Positions 44,240-56,834 of a stretch of 64,000 nucleotides of DNA are shown piece by piece. Position numbers and translations under genes: made by a program. A model generated the notes under the pieces. It was not told the origin of the DNA and ran no database searches. It saw nothing but the letters and a program-made list of their open reading frames with translations. Each line of letters begins with the position of its first letter. Position 1 is the first letter of the stretch. Source of the stretch: Branchiostoma belcheri (taxonomy: Eukaryota > Chordata > Leptocardii > Amphioxiformes > Branchiostomatidae); NCBI RefSeq assembly GCF_001625305.1, contig NW_017804620.1, positions 615,364 through 679,363 of the forward strand. Reading direction: 5' to 3'.

Positions 44240-44992
44240 GTTGGAACGGCGTGTTTCACGCACATGTGGGGCGTGCCACCTGCAAATCACGAGAAAAATT
44301 TGAATTCATAAGGCCACAGCAAGTAAATTTTATGGATGACATCCTCCCCAGACTCAAAATCTAATGAGAGCGGGCGAAAAAAAAAAACAAGGCGGGACGA
44401 AAAAAGCAAGGTTCTTACATTTTAGTATTTTGACTCAATCATTGTAACGTTACAAATAGTTTTTATTCAAGGAATATCACATATACACAGCCAGCCTGAC
44501 ATATCACTGCAGCAAAGTGACAAAACATTAAATCAGAGCCTTTTCTTGTCTCCTCTCTTCATAGTTATCTGCCATCCACCATCCGGCATGGCAACAGACA
44601 TCTTTGCCCATTTTCGGCATGGTGACCACTGTCAGAAGGCAACAAAATGTTTTTTTTTTCAAAATCAGGCGAAAATTAATGCGCGCGCTGATGTCATCCA
44701 TAAAAATTACTTGCTGTGGCCTTATCAGGTTAACAACAGGCCAATGAACAATCATCACACATGCAGGCCTGAAAACTACGATGATTTAATTATGGCTCTT
44801 ATCTTACAAATTCGAAATTCTCAACTTTTCTATCCTCATCATTCAACCAAAGAGATTTAAAATCAAATTTGATGGTAATTTTCCAATAAATGATCTTTGT
44901 TTGACCCGTTTATCTTTTAAATTGCGACAAGAACAGTTTCTAGCTAGTATGTGACACATGCTACTTACAAACATGACAGCTATAGGTCACAG

Positions 44993-45190
44993 CAATAACC
45001 AAGAGGTCCCGGGTTCGAGTCCTGACATGCCACCGATCTTGTGCCCTTGGGAAAGGCACTTTACACTTCCTCACTTCACTCAGGTGAAAATGAGTATTGT
45101 ATTGTCCCCTGTGTTGGTGGCGGCATTAATATAAGTTCAAACAAACTTGACGTGTGCCGTCACCACGTCTTGTGATTACATGTTGGAATA
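44993..45190 (+). mobile_element. tRNA-derived SINE subfamily 2, truncated head
   Basis: It starts within the tRNA-like part (AACCAAGAGGTCCCGGGTTC), then ACTCAGGTGAAAATGAGTA and GTGCCGTCACC. It resembles 49105-49350. 44240-44990 before it has no recognised gene. Confidence 0.7.
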
Positions 45191-45418
45191 TAACATCCAT
45201 GAATTTGATCGTGTATTTCTGGCTTATTTCGCTATTCAATAAACGATTTATTGATCCAAAATCGACCGCGTTCTCCTTACAACATTGCATAATATACGTG
45301 TATATAATACGTAACATTTACATAAACATTTCATCCAACATGTTTTGCTCTCTATTCTACATGCATAAGGCATTTTCTCTCCTGATTAGTCTACAGTACT
45401 GTTGTTATTGTTGTTACA

Positions 45419-45662
45419 GGCGAACACTACTCTCCAAACAGAACTATCGTAGACTGGAACTCGTTGCCACCAAGCACAGTTGGGGCATCATCACTAGAAA
45501 GCTTTAAACAACTCCTGCAATCAAATGTGCAAAGATTGAGTGTAACAAGTCGTTCGGTGTGATATAGCTAGCTGCCGCCGCGCCGCGTGCCTGCGAAGCT
45601 GGTGTGTTACGCAGCAGAAGGGCGGTTATACCGGTTATACCGATACAGATACAAGCAGAGGT
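45419..45662 (+). mobile_element. 3' end of a non-LTR retrotransposon (LINE), copy 1
   Basis: Frame 45440-45562 reads RTIVDWNSLPPSTVGASSL, ESFKQLLQ and ends TSRSV and a stop. The WNSLP-then-FK pattern is typical of the C-terminus of CR1/Jockey-group ORF2 proteins. A G+C-rich tail (GCCGCCGCGCCGCGTGCCTG) and a TTATACC(G)-type end follow. 5'-truncated and inactive. Confidence 0.75.
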
Positions 45663-45689
45663 TAGTTTTTTTTACGTATTTTAGACGTT

Positions 45690-46130
45690 TTTCCTACTTT
45701 CTTTTTTGTACCTGTATCTGAATTTTTCTCAGCCAGCCAAGCGTCTCTTGCTGTGTTGGATATTGCCCTAAACATTTCATACCGTTTGGGCAATCCTGTG
45801 TTACTGTCCTGTGGCCACCAAACAATTTGCTTTGACGTGTTTTCAGGCTTTTTTTTCGGGCTTTCGTTTTTGTACCTGTATCTAAATTTTTCTCTCGCCA
45901 GCCAATGTTACCGTGGTGTGTTGGATACTGTCCGGCCAATTTTAAACTGTCTTGTAGCCACCAAGAGATGTGTTCTACGTGTTTTAACGGGGTTTCTTTT
46001 TCTGCACCAATATGTTTTTTCTCGATCTTCCCAAACGGTGGCGAATCAAATATTACCTGCTAGTTTGATACCGTCTTGCAAAATTAATACCAGCACTGCC
46101 TTGTAGCCATCAAAAGCTCTGCTAGGAAAT
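45690..46130 (+). repeat. Diverged tandem duplication
   Basis: TTTTGTACCTGTATCT(G/A)AATTTTTCTC and CAGCCAA recur about 165-170 bp apart (about 45703 and 45872), with GTGTTGGATA following each. Non-coding. Confidence 0.5.
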
Positions 46131-46189
46131 TATTAAGGGTCTCACATCGCGTGCGTGTGTTGCCAACACCTTTCGTGTTCCGTCCATCC

Positions 46190-46395
46190 AGTTTCCCCTA
46201 GTCTCTACCAGACTAACTACGCTGGCTACATACAGGGAGAATATTTGCCAGAGGAGTTTGGCCGCCTTGTAGGTTTGACTGGCCGCGCAGTTAGGAAAGA
46301 ACCAACCTTCTGCCGACGGACCCCCCTGGCCAATTTTACTCTCCTTTTTGCCGGATACTACGATCCGTATTCCCGTAGAAAGGCTAGCCTCCATA
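46190..46395 (+). repeat. Dispersed repeat family D, plus copy
   Basis: It contains GTCTCTACCAGACTAACTA, GCCAATTTTACT and CGATCCGTATTCCCGTAGAA. The inverted homologue lies at about 48885-49090. Confidence 0.65.
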
Positions 46396-46645
46396 GCATG
46401 CCAAAAACTGGAGGTTTTTTTGGGGTCTTCATGGTCTTTGGGAGCTTTTATGTGCTATTTTCTGATTGCATATAGACAAGATAGTCAGCCTGGTTGAATT
46501 ACCCCCGTTGGGCTAATCAGAAAACAGGCGAAGACCACCAAACCCCCAGTTCTATAAGCCTGCTACGGAGGCTAATCAGAAAACAGCCGAAGACCACCAA
46601 ACCCACAGTTCTATAAGCCTGCTACGGAGGCTATAGAAAAGCCTG
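46386..46645 (+). mobile_element. MITE-like family E, copy 1
   Basis: It starts TAGCCTCCATAGCATGCC, passes TATGTGCTATTTTCTGATTG and CCTGGTTGAATTACCCCCG, and ends AGCCTGCTACGGAGGCTA, so its ends form a TAGCCTCC inverted repeat. Other copies: 48357-48625 (inverted), about 50893-51080 and 52867-53030. Confidence 0.75.
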
Positions 46646-46884
46646 GTGGAGGCTACAGTTTCCCCACGTCACACCTCAGACAACCCCTGGCCTTTTACTG
46701 TAACATGTCTGGGACGATCCCTTCGCAGGTCAACCCCGTCATTTATCAATTATTACTGCTCATTTAAGTGTGCACAAAATGGCGGGACGAGCGGTGGTTT
46801 CATCGTCCGAAGGTGTCGTCCTGTAAAAGGTAACGTCTTTTTTATTCGTCGGTGAAGGTTAGACATCCATGTAATAAGATACGC

Positions 46885-47075
46885 CAAAAAACAGTTACTC
46901 AAGCAACTGGATATGATTTTGGAAACGGTAAGACGTTTCAGGTAGCTTATAAACCCGCAATTCTTCTGCAGTCTTTCAGTGTCACTGACGAAAGCTAGTG
47001 GGTGATGCTACCTGAAACGCCTGACCGTTTCCAAAATCATATCCAGTTGCTTGAGTAACTACTTTTGGCGCACCT
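46885..47075. mobile_element. Foldback family C, complete copy
   Basis: AGTTACTCAAGCAACTGGAT and its complement ATCCAGTTGCTTGAGTAACT form the outer stem, with GGTAAGACGTTTCAGGTAGC opposite GCTACCTGAAACGCCTGACC. Confidence 0.8.
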
Positions 47076-48356
47076 TTGAAGATTGTATTAAGTGAAGATT
47101 TTATTAAGTAGGTACAATATTGTGGTTTCATGATCAATCTTTAGAAACGCCTGCCCTCCACGTATCTCGCTTGTGTGTGAGCTGTCACGATATATATACA
47201 GTCCTCTCTAAATCTCACCTGAATGTCTGAGACTCCAGAATTGTGAACCTGCCTTTTAAGTCAGACACTTGACTGTTACAGGGTTTTGTGACTTTTGCCA
47301 AAGGCTACTATATTGTGGTTTCAAGTGTTTGCAAACCCTTGTGTAGCCTGTAGCGATCTGTAATGATATGCTGAACACTGTTACGTAACGTAGTGTTCTC
47401 TAAATCTCACCTGGATGTCTTAAATGCTACAATTGTGGACCTGCTTGGGGTAAAGACTTGTCTGTCTATACCTGCACAGGCTGCACCGGTCAGTTTCTTC
47501 CACAGAATGTGTTTATTGTACTACTTATATATATCATATAGTATTGTGTTGAAACGATCGATCATGTTGTTGGTAAGGGTACAGGGAACAGAGCAAGAGC
47601 TTTGTTTTGAATGTCGCTTGTTATTTTGAGAACCGATGTTGCTATCTTCGCTACGAAACAGGGAGCTAGGAGGTATAAGTTAGAACATGTTCTGAACGTT
47701 AGAAGGCCCTGTTGCAAGATTTGTCGGTTACAATGTCGCAAATCGCCCGTTGCTACCAACACATTCAGTATCTGACAGGCAGCCTGTCTGTTGTGAGAAG
47801 CCGCCGATTTTACGAGTGAGTTGGCTTCTTGCATAATCAAGTCATTCGTGCTATTTTGCACCAACACCATACATGAAGCACGTAACATGTACCTTCGTCG
47901 TTTTTGTGTTGTAACACTAAGATGTTTTTGAAAATTCAAGACGGTAGTTCTTTAAGATTTGTACCATATTCTTCAATAGAAACAGCAGTAAGATTTAGAC
48001 ACCCCTGGTTATTGTTTAGCGGAGTGTTATTTACAGGTCAGTGATTGCTACTTCAAAGGTGTATAATTATGTGGGCCTTTTTTAGGACATAATTCTACCT
48101 CTCAAACATACAAAACATTTCTGAGACAATCCTTAACACGAAATACATTCGGAACTTGGGAATTCAATCATCTAACTTGTAATTTCCATTCCAAAATGTG
48201 ACATTTTGGTAGTGTTTTGTTATGTTATGAATAATGACCCGTAAAACGTAAACAGATAGACAAGAAGGCTTCACAGCGTACAATTATTTCTTCTTAATGA
48301 AGAAATACAGTCTGTTGTCTTGCAGAATGGTGAATTTAATTTAACAACGTCCAATA

Positions 48357-48625
48357 CTAGCCTCCGTAGCAGGCTTATACATGTAGAACTGGGGTTTGGT
48401 GGTCTTCGGCTGTTTTCTGATTAGCCTCCGCAGCAGGCTTATAGAACTGGGGGTTTGGTGGTCTTCGGCTGTTTTCTGATTAGCCCAGTTCTAAAAAACG
48501 GGGGCAATTCAACCAGGCCGACTATGTCGTCTATATGGAATCAGAAAATAGCACATAAAAGATCCCAAAGACCATGAAGACCCCCCAAAACCCCCAGTTT
48601 TTGGCATGCTATGGAGGCTACTCTT
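48357..48625 (-). mobile_element. MITE-like family E, inverted copy
   Basis: Reverse complement of 46386-46645, with an extra internal duplication of the GTAGCAGGCTTATA / GGTGGTCTTCGGCTG block. Confidence 0.75.
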
Positions 48626-48884
48626 TTCGCTTCTCACAGGTAAATGTTGTCACTCTTGTTCTAAATAGAGGTGTTTGACCGCTGTTTTCACGGTTCATTG
48701 CGCGTACTGTCTGTCTAACCTAGCCTGGAAACCCAGACTTTTCCCCAGGCTACACAGGCCAGCTTCTCGGCTTCAGAGCCAACATGCCTCCATGAAAATT
48801 TGACCACCAACCCCTGAGTGAGTTAGATCGAGAAAGTCGGTCGGGGGAAGGATGCTGTGGTTAAATTTTTGGGGGGCGAGTCAC

Positions 48885-49090
48885 GGGGTCTTGCTAGCCT
48901 CCACCAGGCCTTTCTACGGGAATACGGATCGTAGCTGTAGAATTCGGCAAAAAAGACAGTAAATTTGGCCAAGAGAGTCCGGCCGCGGGGAGGTAGTTTC
49001 GTTCCCTCCATAGTCAAACCCCAAGGCGACCAAATTCCCCTGGCAAATATTGTCCTATATACAGCCAGCGTACAGTTAGTCTGGTAGAGA
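48885..49090 (-). repeat. Dispersed repeat family D, minus copy
   Basis: Inverted homologue of 46190-46395 (TTCTACGGGAATACGGATCG start). 47080-48350 contains no other recognisable feature. Confidence 0.65.
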
Positions 49091-49104
49091 CAATGCCGTG
49101 TCTT

Positions 49105-49350
49105 GTGGTGTAAACCGCAGAGTGTTCGACTCGGAACCAAGAGGTCTCAGGTTCAAATCCTGCAATGCCACCGATCTTGTGTCCTTGGGAAAGGCACTTA
49201 ACACAAATTTCTTCACTTTACTCAGGTGAAAATGAGTACGTCTGTTGTCCGTTCGTGCGTTTGTCTGCGTTGGTCGCGGCATAAAATAAGTTGAAAAAAA
49301 ACTTGAGCGTGCCGTCACCTTGCCTTGTATTATAAATATTGGAATAGAAA
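49105..49350 (+). mobile_element. tRNA-derived SINE subfamily 2
   Basis: The tRNA-like head (CTCGGAACCAAGAGGTCTCAG, B-box GGTTCAAATCC) is followed by ACTCAGGTGAAAATGAGTA, GTGCCGTCACC and an AT-rich end. It shares its 3' half with 44993-45190, not with 34801-35040. Confidence 0.75.
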
Positions 49351-49854
49351 TAAAAGGAGGCTGTGGTCAAATTTTCTTGGGGGTATGTTGGCCCTGGAAC
49401 CGAGGAGCTGGCCTTTGTAGGAAGCCCTGGAAACAGCCTGATTTCGAGACTAAACTAATCGGTCTACACCTCACGTAAACACACCTCTCAACATGCCTTG
49501 GGGTGAAATCTCCAAGCAGATACATGGTGCTTAGCGTACACTTTTTTCCTGTAAAGTTAATAGGTATATAAACGTACTTTTGTGCGTTTTTCAAGTTGCT
49601 CAGTGTCTGAAATGGACTCATTTGCTCAAAACACAAACATAAATCGTAAATCTACTTTGAAATAATGTCAGAAAAACAAGTAAACACAAAGTGTTTCAAG
49701 AAAGCAATAAAATGAAGCTGACCTTTTAAATGTTGAGTGCAGAACAAAGGCGTGTGAATATGCAGATCTTAATCTGGGGTCTGGTCACAACAGGAGGTTT
49801 TGGAGGGTGAAGGACTCTTACGTCGATGAAGGTTAGACATCCAGGTAATAAGAT

Positions 49855-49940
49855 ACGCCAAAAGCAGTTACTCAAGCAACTGGATATGACCGTTTCCAAA
49901 ACCATATCCAGTTGCTAGAGTAACTGCTTTTTGGCGTGAA
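49855..49940. mobile_element. Foldback family C, short copy
   Basis: CGCCAAAAGCAGTTACTCAA pairs with its near complement ending TTTTTGGCG, with almost no loop. Confidence 0.8.
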
Positions 49941-50165
49941 GGACTCTTACTGTAGATTCTACATGTACAAAGACTCGTCTAGTCTGCAGTGTGAAAAACT
50001 ATATGCTGTAAAAATTACAAAAGTATCGAAAAAGGGAGAATGCTTTTTGTATATCATTTTTGCCATTTTTAATTGGTTTTTGACATTCATATAATTTTTA
50101 AGATCATTTGTTTGCCATTTGTATCAGTACAACTTGGCTGAAAAATGTATTTCGGCAAGAGCAAA

Positions 50166-50648
50166 TGGCCAATTATTGGCCCTATATTTTCCATAGTGTA
50201 AAGTGGTCATTATTGACCCTATATTTTCCATCGTGCAAAGTGGTCATTATTGACCCTATATTTCCCATCGTGCAAAGTGGTCATTATTGACCCTATATTT
50301 CCCATCGTGCAAAGTGGTCATTATTGACCCTATATTTCCCATAGTGTAAAGTGGTCATTATTGACCCTATATTTCCCATCGTGCAAGGTGGTCAATTATT
50401 GGCCCTATATTTCCCATAGTGCAATGTGGTCATTATTGACCCTATGTTTCCCATAGGGTTAAGTGGTCAATTATTGGCCCTATATTTCCCATAGTGCAAA
50501 GTGGTCATTATTGACCCTATGTTTCCCATAGGGTTAAGTGGTCAATTATTGGCCCTATATTTCCCATAGTGCAAAGTGGTCAATTATTGGCAATATATTC
50601 CCCATAGTGCAAAGTGGTCAATTATTGGCCCTATATTTCCCTAGGTCT
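50166..50648 (+). repeat. Minisatellite, 37-38 bp unit, about 12 copies
   Basis: The unit is CCTATATTTCCCATAGTGCA followed by AAGTGGTCATTATTGAC (37 bp) or the variant ending GTCAATTATTGGC (38 bp). Two sub-types alternate in the right half, suggesting higher-order duplication. Confidence 0.92.
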
Positions 50649-50892
50649 GTTATTCGTAACCCCTTCTTAAGAACACCTGTTGGAGGCTGATGTTAAGTTA
50701 TTTCAGCAGAAATGCGCAACAATAGCGGACAAGCCAACCGGAAATGATACGGACGTGACAAAGTGTCATTAAGTCCCAACATGGCCGCCGCTCTCACCCG
50801 AACGGGTCATCGAACCCTGTAGGGAGCATGCGCAGTCACGGTTACGCAACAGCCCGTCTGGGAAGGTAGTCTGTCCCGGGGGAATTGTGGGC

Positions 50893-51080
50893 TAGCCTCC
50901 TCAGCCTGCCAAAAACTGGGGGTCTTCAGGGTCTTAGGGAGCTTTTATGTGCTATTTTCTGATTGCATATAGACAACATAGCCGGCCTGGTTGAATTACC
51001 CCCGTTAGAACTGGGCTGATCAGAAAACAGCCTAAGACCAACAAACCCCAGTTCTATAATATAAGCCTGCTACGGAGCCT
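50893..51080 (+). mobile_element. MITE-like family E, copy 3
   Basis: It contains TAGCCTCCTCAGCCTGCC, TATGTGCTATTTTCTGATTG and CCTGGTTGAATTACCCCCG. 51080-52860 is otherwise AT-rich with only short repeats (ACCTGTATGGTGTGTTATAC near 51964 and 52160). Confidence 0.7.
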
Positions 51081-52866
51081 AGAAAAATGATCTATCTATT
51101 TCTTCTACGTTCGCAATTAATTTAAAAGAACCCAACACACTTATTGGGGAGAGAACAGGTGGCCCAGTTAAGTGTGCTTGGCTAAATACGCGAGCTGAAG
51201 CGAAGCCGCATTGCAATAGTAGCTTTACTGCCTTACCCTCTTACTGTACCGATAGACTTTTTATTTGATACTAGTACAGTTATTGAGTCTAGAATGTTTA
51301 AGGAGGGCTGCCTTAAATACAGGTCAAGTTCTGACCTGAGTGTATCTCCCTGGAAAAATAAACGTTCCTAGTAAAAGTTCCTAGTCTATAAGAGAACTTT
51401 ATTGACACAACAAAAGTACAGCGACTTTTGTAAGGCCTTAAACTACATGTAGACATACAGACAAATACGTGGGTACAACAAAATTAACCTACGTACAAAA
51501 CAATAGATGAGTCAACTAATACTACTTGTTCTAAGGTCTAAACATTCCTTGATATATTTACCTATTTGTACACAGTGAGAGTTATTACCTTCTAGGATGA
51601 AATTCAATCTATAGCATGAAATGTAACAAATTCTGTTGAGCAGGCGGAGAGATTATACGAGACCCAAGGAATTGCCTTAAATCTGCCTTATTATGCCCCC
51701 CCTTCTTTTCTTCACTTTGTCCTACCGTGCATGTCCCCTCACGCCTAACTCCCATGGGACAACAAGACAAGGACAACATCAATATTTCATACTCTCATTT
51801 TCCTGAGGTCGACTCAGAAAAGACAGACACGGTTCTCAGAATTCGCCGTGGGGATTTTGGCGTATTGTGTGATGGAATTTCATTTGTGATGTGATCTTCG
51901 ATTTACCTGTATAACTCTTGCGGTAGTTCCAGACGCACAAGGTACAAAAACACTTGCTCTGCCTCTATGGTGTGTTATACATTGTATCAATATTTTATAC
52001 TAGAAGTTATATAAATCTACAGGCTATCAATTGATGAATAAGATATTTTACTGGTGAGAGGATCTCTGGTACATGGTACATTTGTTTGAGCCCTGGGTTA
52101 TTTTAAACCTAAATGTACGAAACCACCTGTTGTACTTCAGCTCTTTTTTATTATTTTTTTACCTGTATGGTGTGTTATACATTGCAGTAATATTTCTATT
52201 AGAGGTTATTTTAGTCCACGGGGATTTTGTCGTATTGTGTGGTGGAATTTCATTTGTGAGAGGATACCTAGATCTCTAGATACACCTGTATGGACGATCC
52301 CTTATTTCAAGGCTAACAGGTACGAAACCACCTGTTGTGGTTTCATCTTATTTTTTATTACCTTCGCCAAGAAGCTTATGTTTTCAGCAGTACTGTATAT
52401 GTACACATATGTCCACTGTGTATGTACACGTATCACATGTCACATTGCACTGAAGCATGTCATTTATCCGTTTACCTACACCATGCATTATCTAGACATT
52501 TTTGTCTGTCCTACAGTGACAACCACTGTCGATTTCTTTTCATTTTGATGACACTGGCGCCTCTTCCATAGTTGTTGGTACAGAATATTGCAGCTTTGTT
52601 CTGTACCATTTCCAATTGTGTACACATATCACATGTCTCATTGCACCGAAGCAAGTCATTTATCCGTAGACCAACACGGTACACCGTAGATAGTTCGGCT
52701 TGAGAAGGAAAACAGAAAACCTCCTCGGCTAATTTGGTTTGTTTTTCCGGTTGGCAGCGCTCCGCACGATTTACAACAAAAACCGAGCCGAGAGTGACCG
52801 GCTCTTATTTCGTCCTGTCGGGTATGTGCACTCGTACACTAGAGTTCGATGACCTAGCGGTTCCAG

Positions 52867-53035
52867 AGCTAGCCTCCATAGCATGCCAAAAACTGGGGGT
52901 TTTGGGGGGTCTTTGGGGATTTTATGTGCTATTTTCTGATTGCATATAGACAACATAGCCGGCCTGGTTGAATTACCCCCGTTTTTTAGAACTGGGCTAA
53001 TCAGAAAACAGCTGAAGACCACCAAACCCCCAGAG
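52867..53035 (+). mobile_element. MITE-like family E, copy 4
   Basis: It begins AGCCTCCATAGCATGCC and carries the same core and AACAGCTGAAGACCACC end. It is followed by a GA-rich low-complexity run at 53060-53150. Confidence 0.7.
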
Positions 53036-54239
53036 ATAAATAAATGACTCCTGGGTGCGAAGAAAGGTAGAAAGAGACAGAGAGGGAGAGAGAGTCTGAG
53101 AGAGGGAGAGAGAAGAGAAGAAGAGAGGGGGGAGAGATGCTAGGGGAGAGATCTCGGAGCTTTCTTAACAATTTGCCTGTATGTCTCATCCCACTCCAGA
53201 TGCCCCAGTTTTTCGTGTAAAGGATTCTCAGTTTAAACAAGTGTACCTCACCCATGACCAGTCTTCACTCTAGCCCCAGATCCAAGAGTTTGTGTTTTTT
53301 TTAAGTCCTTGTAGTCATGAAATGGAAGATTCTAAGCCTGAACAAGTTAAACACGGGCTCTCTTACTAGGTAGATAACATGTCATGGGATTTGGTCCGCT
53401 TAAGAACTACAGTTATTTCTGCGAGAGGCAAACTGTCCTTTTTTCAGCAGACCAACTTTCCCTAGCATGTTATCTGTCCATTTGGCCAATTTGTACTCTT
53501 TCCAACCGCTTCCCGAAGCCTGGTAGAGGCTAATAGAACATCACTGAAATATGCCCGCCCGGAAAATCGCATTCATTCCTGGTTTCTTCTCATGAATAGT
53601 GACAATACGTAACATTGAATTCCTCTTTGTCTTCATCGAGTATTGTGTTTTACTGAGGAAGTTATATTCTTTGATAGACTGGCACGTCTAGTTTTTATCA
53701 AGGTTTTACCATGGGCACTATGGCATAGGAATATTTATGTCCTTCATTTTACTAGCCTGGGTGCCAGACTGTCTCCAGGGCTTACAAAGTCCAATTCCTG
53801 TAAGTTCCAGACTAGATTCACAGAATGGCCAGGAAACTCCTTAATTGGTCAATTACATACTAGTACCTTTTTAGGCCGATTTCTTTTCGATTTATTCAAC
53901 CTGCAAAGGAGTCTGGTGGAGACTACTATGGGTCTGGCATTCAGGCTATGACTTTACAAGAATTCTGAAATATGCCCGCCCGGAAAATCGCCATTCATTC
54001 CTGGTCCCTACTCATGAATAGCGATCGACAAAGGAATTCCTGGGGTCTAACAACTCTTTTCTCGTCGGTCCCGTCTCTAGGTGCCCATTCTCTGTGAGCT
54101 GATCGCCCAGCACGCGGCATCTCTACAGCTACTTCATAAATCATTCATATCGGCCACTTGTTGGATCTAGAACCGTTCGGGGAAGCTGTGTCATCTGTTT
54201 AGTCACTCTTTGCCGCCGCTTCTCTTGTCTTACTAAAGT

Positions 54240-54712
54240 TTGTTGTTGTAATTATATCATTGAGAGACGACTAAAGCTGTGTTGAGAGGCAGAATTTCGC
54301 GCTAGAAGAAATATCTTGTGACCACATCCTGTGGTAGGGTAGAAAAATCTTGACTGACAAAAACCGCTCGTACAAACAAATTTGTAAAACTGCATTTCCT
54401 CTTCTTTAACAGGAGTTCATCAGTGAGACTATATCCCTGCAAAATTGGAACTGTGTTATCAGGCAGAATTTCGCGTTTTGAAGAAATATCTTGAAGCCAC
54501 ATCCTGTAGCGACAGTAAGAAATCGTGACTGGCAAAAATCCGCTCGTAAAAAAAAACTACTTTTCTTCTTCTTTCAGGTCACTTTGCTGTGATTATATCA
54601 TTGCAAGACTGAAACTGAGAGATATTTTGTAGCCACATCCTGAAAGGCAGAAAAAAATCGTGACAGGCAAAAACCCGCTCGTAAAAAAACTGCCTCTCAT
54701 CTTCTACCCACA
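54240..54712 (+). repeat. Three tandem units of about 150-190 bp
   Basis: Each contains GAAATATCTTG or AGATATTTTG, GCCACATCCTG or ACCACATCCTG, and (C/G)AAAAA(C/T)CCGCTCGTA. Units start near 54265, 54450 and 54585. Non-coding. Confidence 0.6.
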
Positions 54713-54769
54713 TCCTCGTTCCGCCAGGAAGTTAGCGCGGGAATTCCAGCTTGATTGACAGCTGAGTCG

Positions 54770-55340
54770 GACGGCCTTGCGGGGAGTCAGTGTGAGTGAC
54801 AGAGGGTTAGGACGCGGGTCAGCTGACTCTGACAGAACAGAGCTGAAACCCGTTCGCTGCTGTCACAAGACAGAACCTGGAAGAATTCAGACCGTTTTTA
54901 GGACCTACACAGACCAGCCCTAGCCTGGGTGCCATCCGATTTGTAAAGGCTACAGCCCTTCTACACCAAGGAAGGAAATTTTGCCTTAGTGCCTGGCGGG
55001 GAGTCAGTGTGACAGAGGGTTAGACCGCGGGTCAGCTGACTCTGACAGAATAGAGCTGAAAACCGTTCGCTGCTGTCACAAGACAGATCCAGAGTTCCAG
55101 ACTGTTTTCAGGCTCACACAGGCCAGCTTTGTGACATCAGGTCTGAATATCCCCAAGGAACTGAATCCAGGCAGGCCAAATCACTGGGCGTGTGCAGTTT
55201 TCCAGGAGAAGATAGTACTAGACTTGCAGTGCCGTGGAAACCTAGATTACAGCCGAACCTTGTATCCTGAGTTCCAGCCTCTTACAAGGGCTAACACAGG
55301 CCAGCTTTGCAACTCCAGGTCTGAATATTTCCAAGGAAGT
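54770..55340 (+). repeat. Tandem duplication, about 217 bp period
   Basis: GGGTCAGCTGACTCTGACAG and GTTCGCTGCTGTCACAAGAC occur at about 54816 and 55031. A further CACAGGCCAGCTTTG / CAGGTCTGAATAT pair recurs at about 55115 and 55298. Confidence 0.75.
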
Positions 55341-55479
55341 TTAGCCTCAACTGCCTTAACCTTTCACCGCCGTGTGCACAGTTTTCTAGCCGGGGGACAA
55401 GATCTTACAACACCGAGGAATAACAGCATACAGCCCCTGGGAGTAGAGGGACTATTGACGGGGTTAGCCAGGACTTAAA

Positions 55480-55659
55480 CAGGAACAGGAACAGTTGCTA
55501 GAGTAACGACGCCTACAAACATTCCCCAACAGTTGACGAGCTCCGTGACTCCGGCATTGGTGTCCTGTATGAGCGTTTCCTTGTCCGATTTCTCTCAGAT
55601 GTCGTCTGCAAATCGGACGATCGACTGGTGACCGCTGCCTAGCAACCAACCGTGTAGAG
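55480..55659 (+). other. Possible 5' non-coding exon ending in a consensus donor
   Basis: The sequence up to GTAGAG|GTATGT at 55659/55660 has balanced base composition and a good donor, lies upstream on the same strand as the PRR15-like gene, and is followed by about 2.4 kb to the strong acceptor at 58112. It could be a leader exon of that gene. No transcript evidence. Confidence 0.3.
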
Positions 55660-56461
55660 GTATGTGAACATTTAAATCCGAATCTTCCCTTCTTCTTCTT
55701 TTCTCCAACGAGGTACGACTTTCCATAATAACTTCCTTGTCGTAACTACACATGTTTCTTCCCACTTCGAATTGCTTGTAAGTTAGTGCTAACAAACAGA
55801 TTGAGCTTTCTTGTATGTAGAATGATACCCTGTGACTATTCCAGTAAAGGCGTAACATGCAAGAACCGTTGCCTTAATTGCAGCACCTCTTTTCAATACT
55901 TTCTATAACCTGCTTGTTGTATCTACAAGTTTCATCTCATATCGGATTGCTTGTTTGTTAGGTTGTAACATTGGCAATGCTTACAACTGACTCTTGTTTT
56001 GCACAAGGAGGTCGAATCAGATATAAATTGTGAACCGTTCCCTTCTTTATAGTGACATTATGCAGGGCCTGCCCTGTCACTAACTCAGTATGGGGTTGTT
56101 GTTGGGGCAGCACAATTCAAGAACCGTTCTTTCAGTCCCTGTTTTACAACGGGGAAGTTTTGCTTTCTGTAAGTGTAAGTTGATAAAGGTATAAACATGA
56201 CTAGAAAAGGGGAAGAGATTGCTAAACATAAATGTTTTAGGGGTAGAACTTGGCCTGTATGTAACTTCCCTCCCTAAATGTGTCAGTTCGCTAATGAGAA
56301 AACCTGACAACTGTCGCCCACGCAACATAAGGTCAGGTCATTTCTACGGGCAAACGTTTTAGTCAGAAACAATCTCTCCAAGTCAAAGCAGATGTATGGT
56401 GGCTCTCCTGAGTTTGAGACACTGTTGCATGTTGGAAACACGATCGCGAGTTAGCCTATCC

Positions 56462-56605
56462 AGAACCAATATCATCCAGAACAGGCACGGTTCTGGATAG
56501 TCCACGCGCATATCCAGAATCGTGCCTGGAGCAAATCTACGTTCTTGGATACGCAGACACTATCCAGAACATTGCCTTAGCTTCAACCCTAAGCAAATCA
56601 GGCAT
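56462..56605. mobile_element. Foldback repeat with TGGATAGTCCA core, copy 2
   Basis: CAGGCACGGTTCTGGATAGT and its near complement form a hairpin, matching the element at about 12512-12610 in the chimaerin intron. Confidence 0.65.
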
Positions 56606-56834
56606 AGCCACGGTTCTCGATACAGTGCTCCAAACATCTGCTTGGAGATTAGCGTCGTCATGCCTGGTTCTTCCATGTAGAACTGGTCAAACACTAACGT
56701 TATTTCTCCTCCATGAGTAAGCGGAACCCACAATAGGGGCCCTGTTGTCTGTTCCTGTCAATGCTGGCCTTTCAGAAGGTTTCGTTTCAAAGTAACCCGT
56801 ATCCTTTTAGGTCCGTAAATCGTAGCCTCGATCT

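Noticed and set aside
50166..50648. CRISPR array
   Set aside because: The regular repeat has no unique spacers and the genome is eukaryotic; it is a minisatellite.
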